In this document: piece by piece, positions 63,435 through 64,000 of the stretch
Layout of the letters: the number at the start of each line of letters is the position of its first letter
Position numbering within the stretch: the stretch's first letter is position 1
Source: PALSA-505 sp963702235
GTDB lineage: Bacteria; Actinomycetota; Actinomycetes; Streptosporangiales; Streptosporangiaceae
Reading direction: 5' to 3'
Assembly: GCA_963702235.1 (NCBI GenBank)
Contig: CAVPBZ010000002.1
Span: forward strand, 124,001 to 188,000
Length of the DNA: 64,000 nucleotides
Notes under the pieces: model-generated
Seen by the model: the letters and a program-made list of their open reading frames with translations, nothing else
The model's database searches: none
What the model was told of the DNA's origin: nothing
Program-made: the position numbers and the translations under genes

Positions 63435-64000
63435 GTCATTGACTCCCGTACCGCGATCGCCCTCAGCCGGGCCAGAGCCCGATGCTGCGCGACGCGGACC
63501 GCCCCCGCTGACATGCCGAGCACATTACCGGTCTCCTCGGCGCTGAGGCCCGCCACCACGCGGAGCACGAGCAGTTCGCGCAGATGACCGGGCAGCCGCG
63601 CGAGCAGATCCCTGGCCCGCTGTGCCTCGATGTAGGCGACCGCCATCTCCTCCGGGCCCGGGTGCTCGTCCGGGCCGTCGGGCAGATCCTCGGTGGGAAC
63701 GGCCGACCGGGTCGCGCTCCTGACCGCGTCGGCAACCTTGTGCGACGCGATGCCGTAGACGAACGATGCGAAGGGCCGGCCCATGTCCCGGTACCTGGGC
63801 AGCGCCGCGAGCACGGCGATGCAGACTTCCTGGGCCACGTCATCGGCGATGTGGTAGTGCCCCGAGATCCGGCCCAGGCGGGCCCGGCAGTACCGGACCA
63901 CCATCGGCCGGACCTGTTCGAGCAGGCACTCGATCGCGTCCGGCTGGCCGCTGACGGCAAGATCGGTCAGGTCCCCTAGGGCGGGCGTTTCGCGCGCGGT
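63431..64000 (-). CDS. sigD: RNA polymerase sigma factor SigD/ShbA-like, 5' end beyond the window
   Basis: The visible 190 codons cover region 2 (HYHIADDVAQEVCIAVLAAL, PFASFVYGIASHKVADAVR) and region 4 (LPGHLRELLVLRVVAGLSAE, ETGNVLGMSAGAVRVAQHRA). An in-frame Met at 63904 is internal, since coding sequence (DLAVSGQPDAIECLLEQVRP) continues upstream to the window edge. Neighbours rsdA, guaB and guaB3 identify it as the SigD of mycobacteria or ShbA of Streptomyces, where it drives transcription of the principal sigma factor gene. Confidence 0.9.
   Translation of the reverse strand, partial: TARETPALGDLTDLAVSGQPDAIECLLEQVRPMVVRYCRARLGRISGHYHIADDVAQEVCIAVLAALPRYRDMGRPFASFVYGIASHKVADAVRSATRSAVPTEDLPDGPDEHPGPEEMAVAYIEAQRARDLLARLPGHLRELLVLRVVAGLSAEETGNVLGMSAGAVRVAQHRALARLRAIAVRESMT

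Noticed and set aside
62721..63587. Plus-strand frame opposite rsdA and sigD
   Set aside because: It is a mirror frame; the minus strand carries recognisable sigma and anti-sigma motifs.

Overview
The window is a 64 kb chromosomal segment of a very GC-rich actinomycete. The evidence is the G/C-ending codon use, frequent GTG and TTG starts, many ATGA/GTGA overlaps, and Actinobacteria-specific families (biotin-dependent acyl-CoA carboxylase with an epsilon subunit, GuaB3, RsdA/SigD, DUF5313, SigK/RskA). From family knowledge, gene content and partial order recall several Mycobacterium tuberculosis segments: Rv3274c-Rv3285 (fadE25, purE, purK, GtrA, PH protein, birA, accD5, accE5, accA3), Rv3297-Rv3306c (nei, glpD2, lpdA, amidohydrolase), Rv3330/Rv3336c (dacB1, trpS), Rv3410c-Rv3414c (guaB3, guaB2, rsdA, sigD) and Rv0444c-Rv0449c (rskA, sigK and a lipid operon). 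I see no prophage, insertion sequence, CRISPR array, rRNA or tRNA.

Layout. 0-5 kb: AT-richer intergenic DNA, a secreted lytic transglycosylase with a long leader, a rhomboid protease, a Ni/Co transporter with a palindromic operator, a broken ArsR regulator, a small hypothetical and a compositionally odd zinc-ribbon gene. 5-10.6 kb: fadE25-like, purE, purK, an NCS1 permease and a GtrA protein. 10.6-16 kb: a two-component system and a leucine-catabolism-like set (carboxylase beta, HMG-CoA lyase, enoyl-CoA hydratase). 16-21 kb: PH protein, methyltransferase, lipase with TetR regulator, birA and a DUF559 protein. 21-32 kb: ppc, then accD, an NYN-domain gene and accE, a 61-bp x 4 tandem repeat, a CBM48 protein, an MFS/HxlR pair and the biotin carboxylase alpha chain. 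32-33.4 kb: a Cas4/AddB-like PD-(D/E)XK relative and a partner.

33.5-46 kb is the most interesting region. A membrane-anchored cupredoxin, a SigK-type ECF sigma factor and an RskA-type anti-sigma factor are followed by a duplicated-domain lipoprotein with conserved histidines, a hydrolase, a secreted protein and a tightly overlapping lipid-modification operon (membrane protein, FAD oxidoreductase, DUF1365, two CFA-synthase-like methyltransferases, DUF1295). Three start sites in this block are preceded by the same two-box element, TGAACCG-N14/15-GCGAA, 44-55 bases before the start codon. I infer a self-regulated SigK regulon joining envelope metal or redox proteins to fatty-acyl methylation.

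46-64 kb is housekeeping: a Fpg/Nei glycosylase, LpdA-type quinone reductase, PH protein, M20 amidohydrolase, YbdK-type ligase, stand-alone acyl-CoA mutase large subunit, D,D-carboxypeptidase, trpS, glpD, guaB3, guaB, a BlaI-type repressor, a deleted conserved gene, rsdA, and sigD running off the right edge.

Several genes carry single-base frame breaks (mvaB, a methyltransferase twice, guaB, a PH protein). Four of these are explained by one-base errors at an inferred GATC site. Because guaB is normally essential for guanine synthesis, consensus error is more likely than true gene loss.
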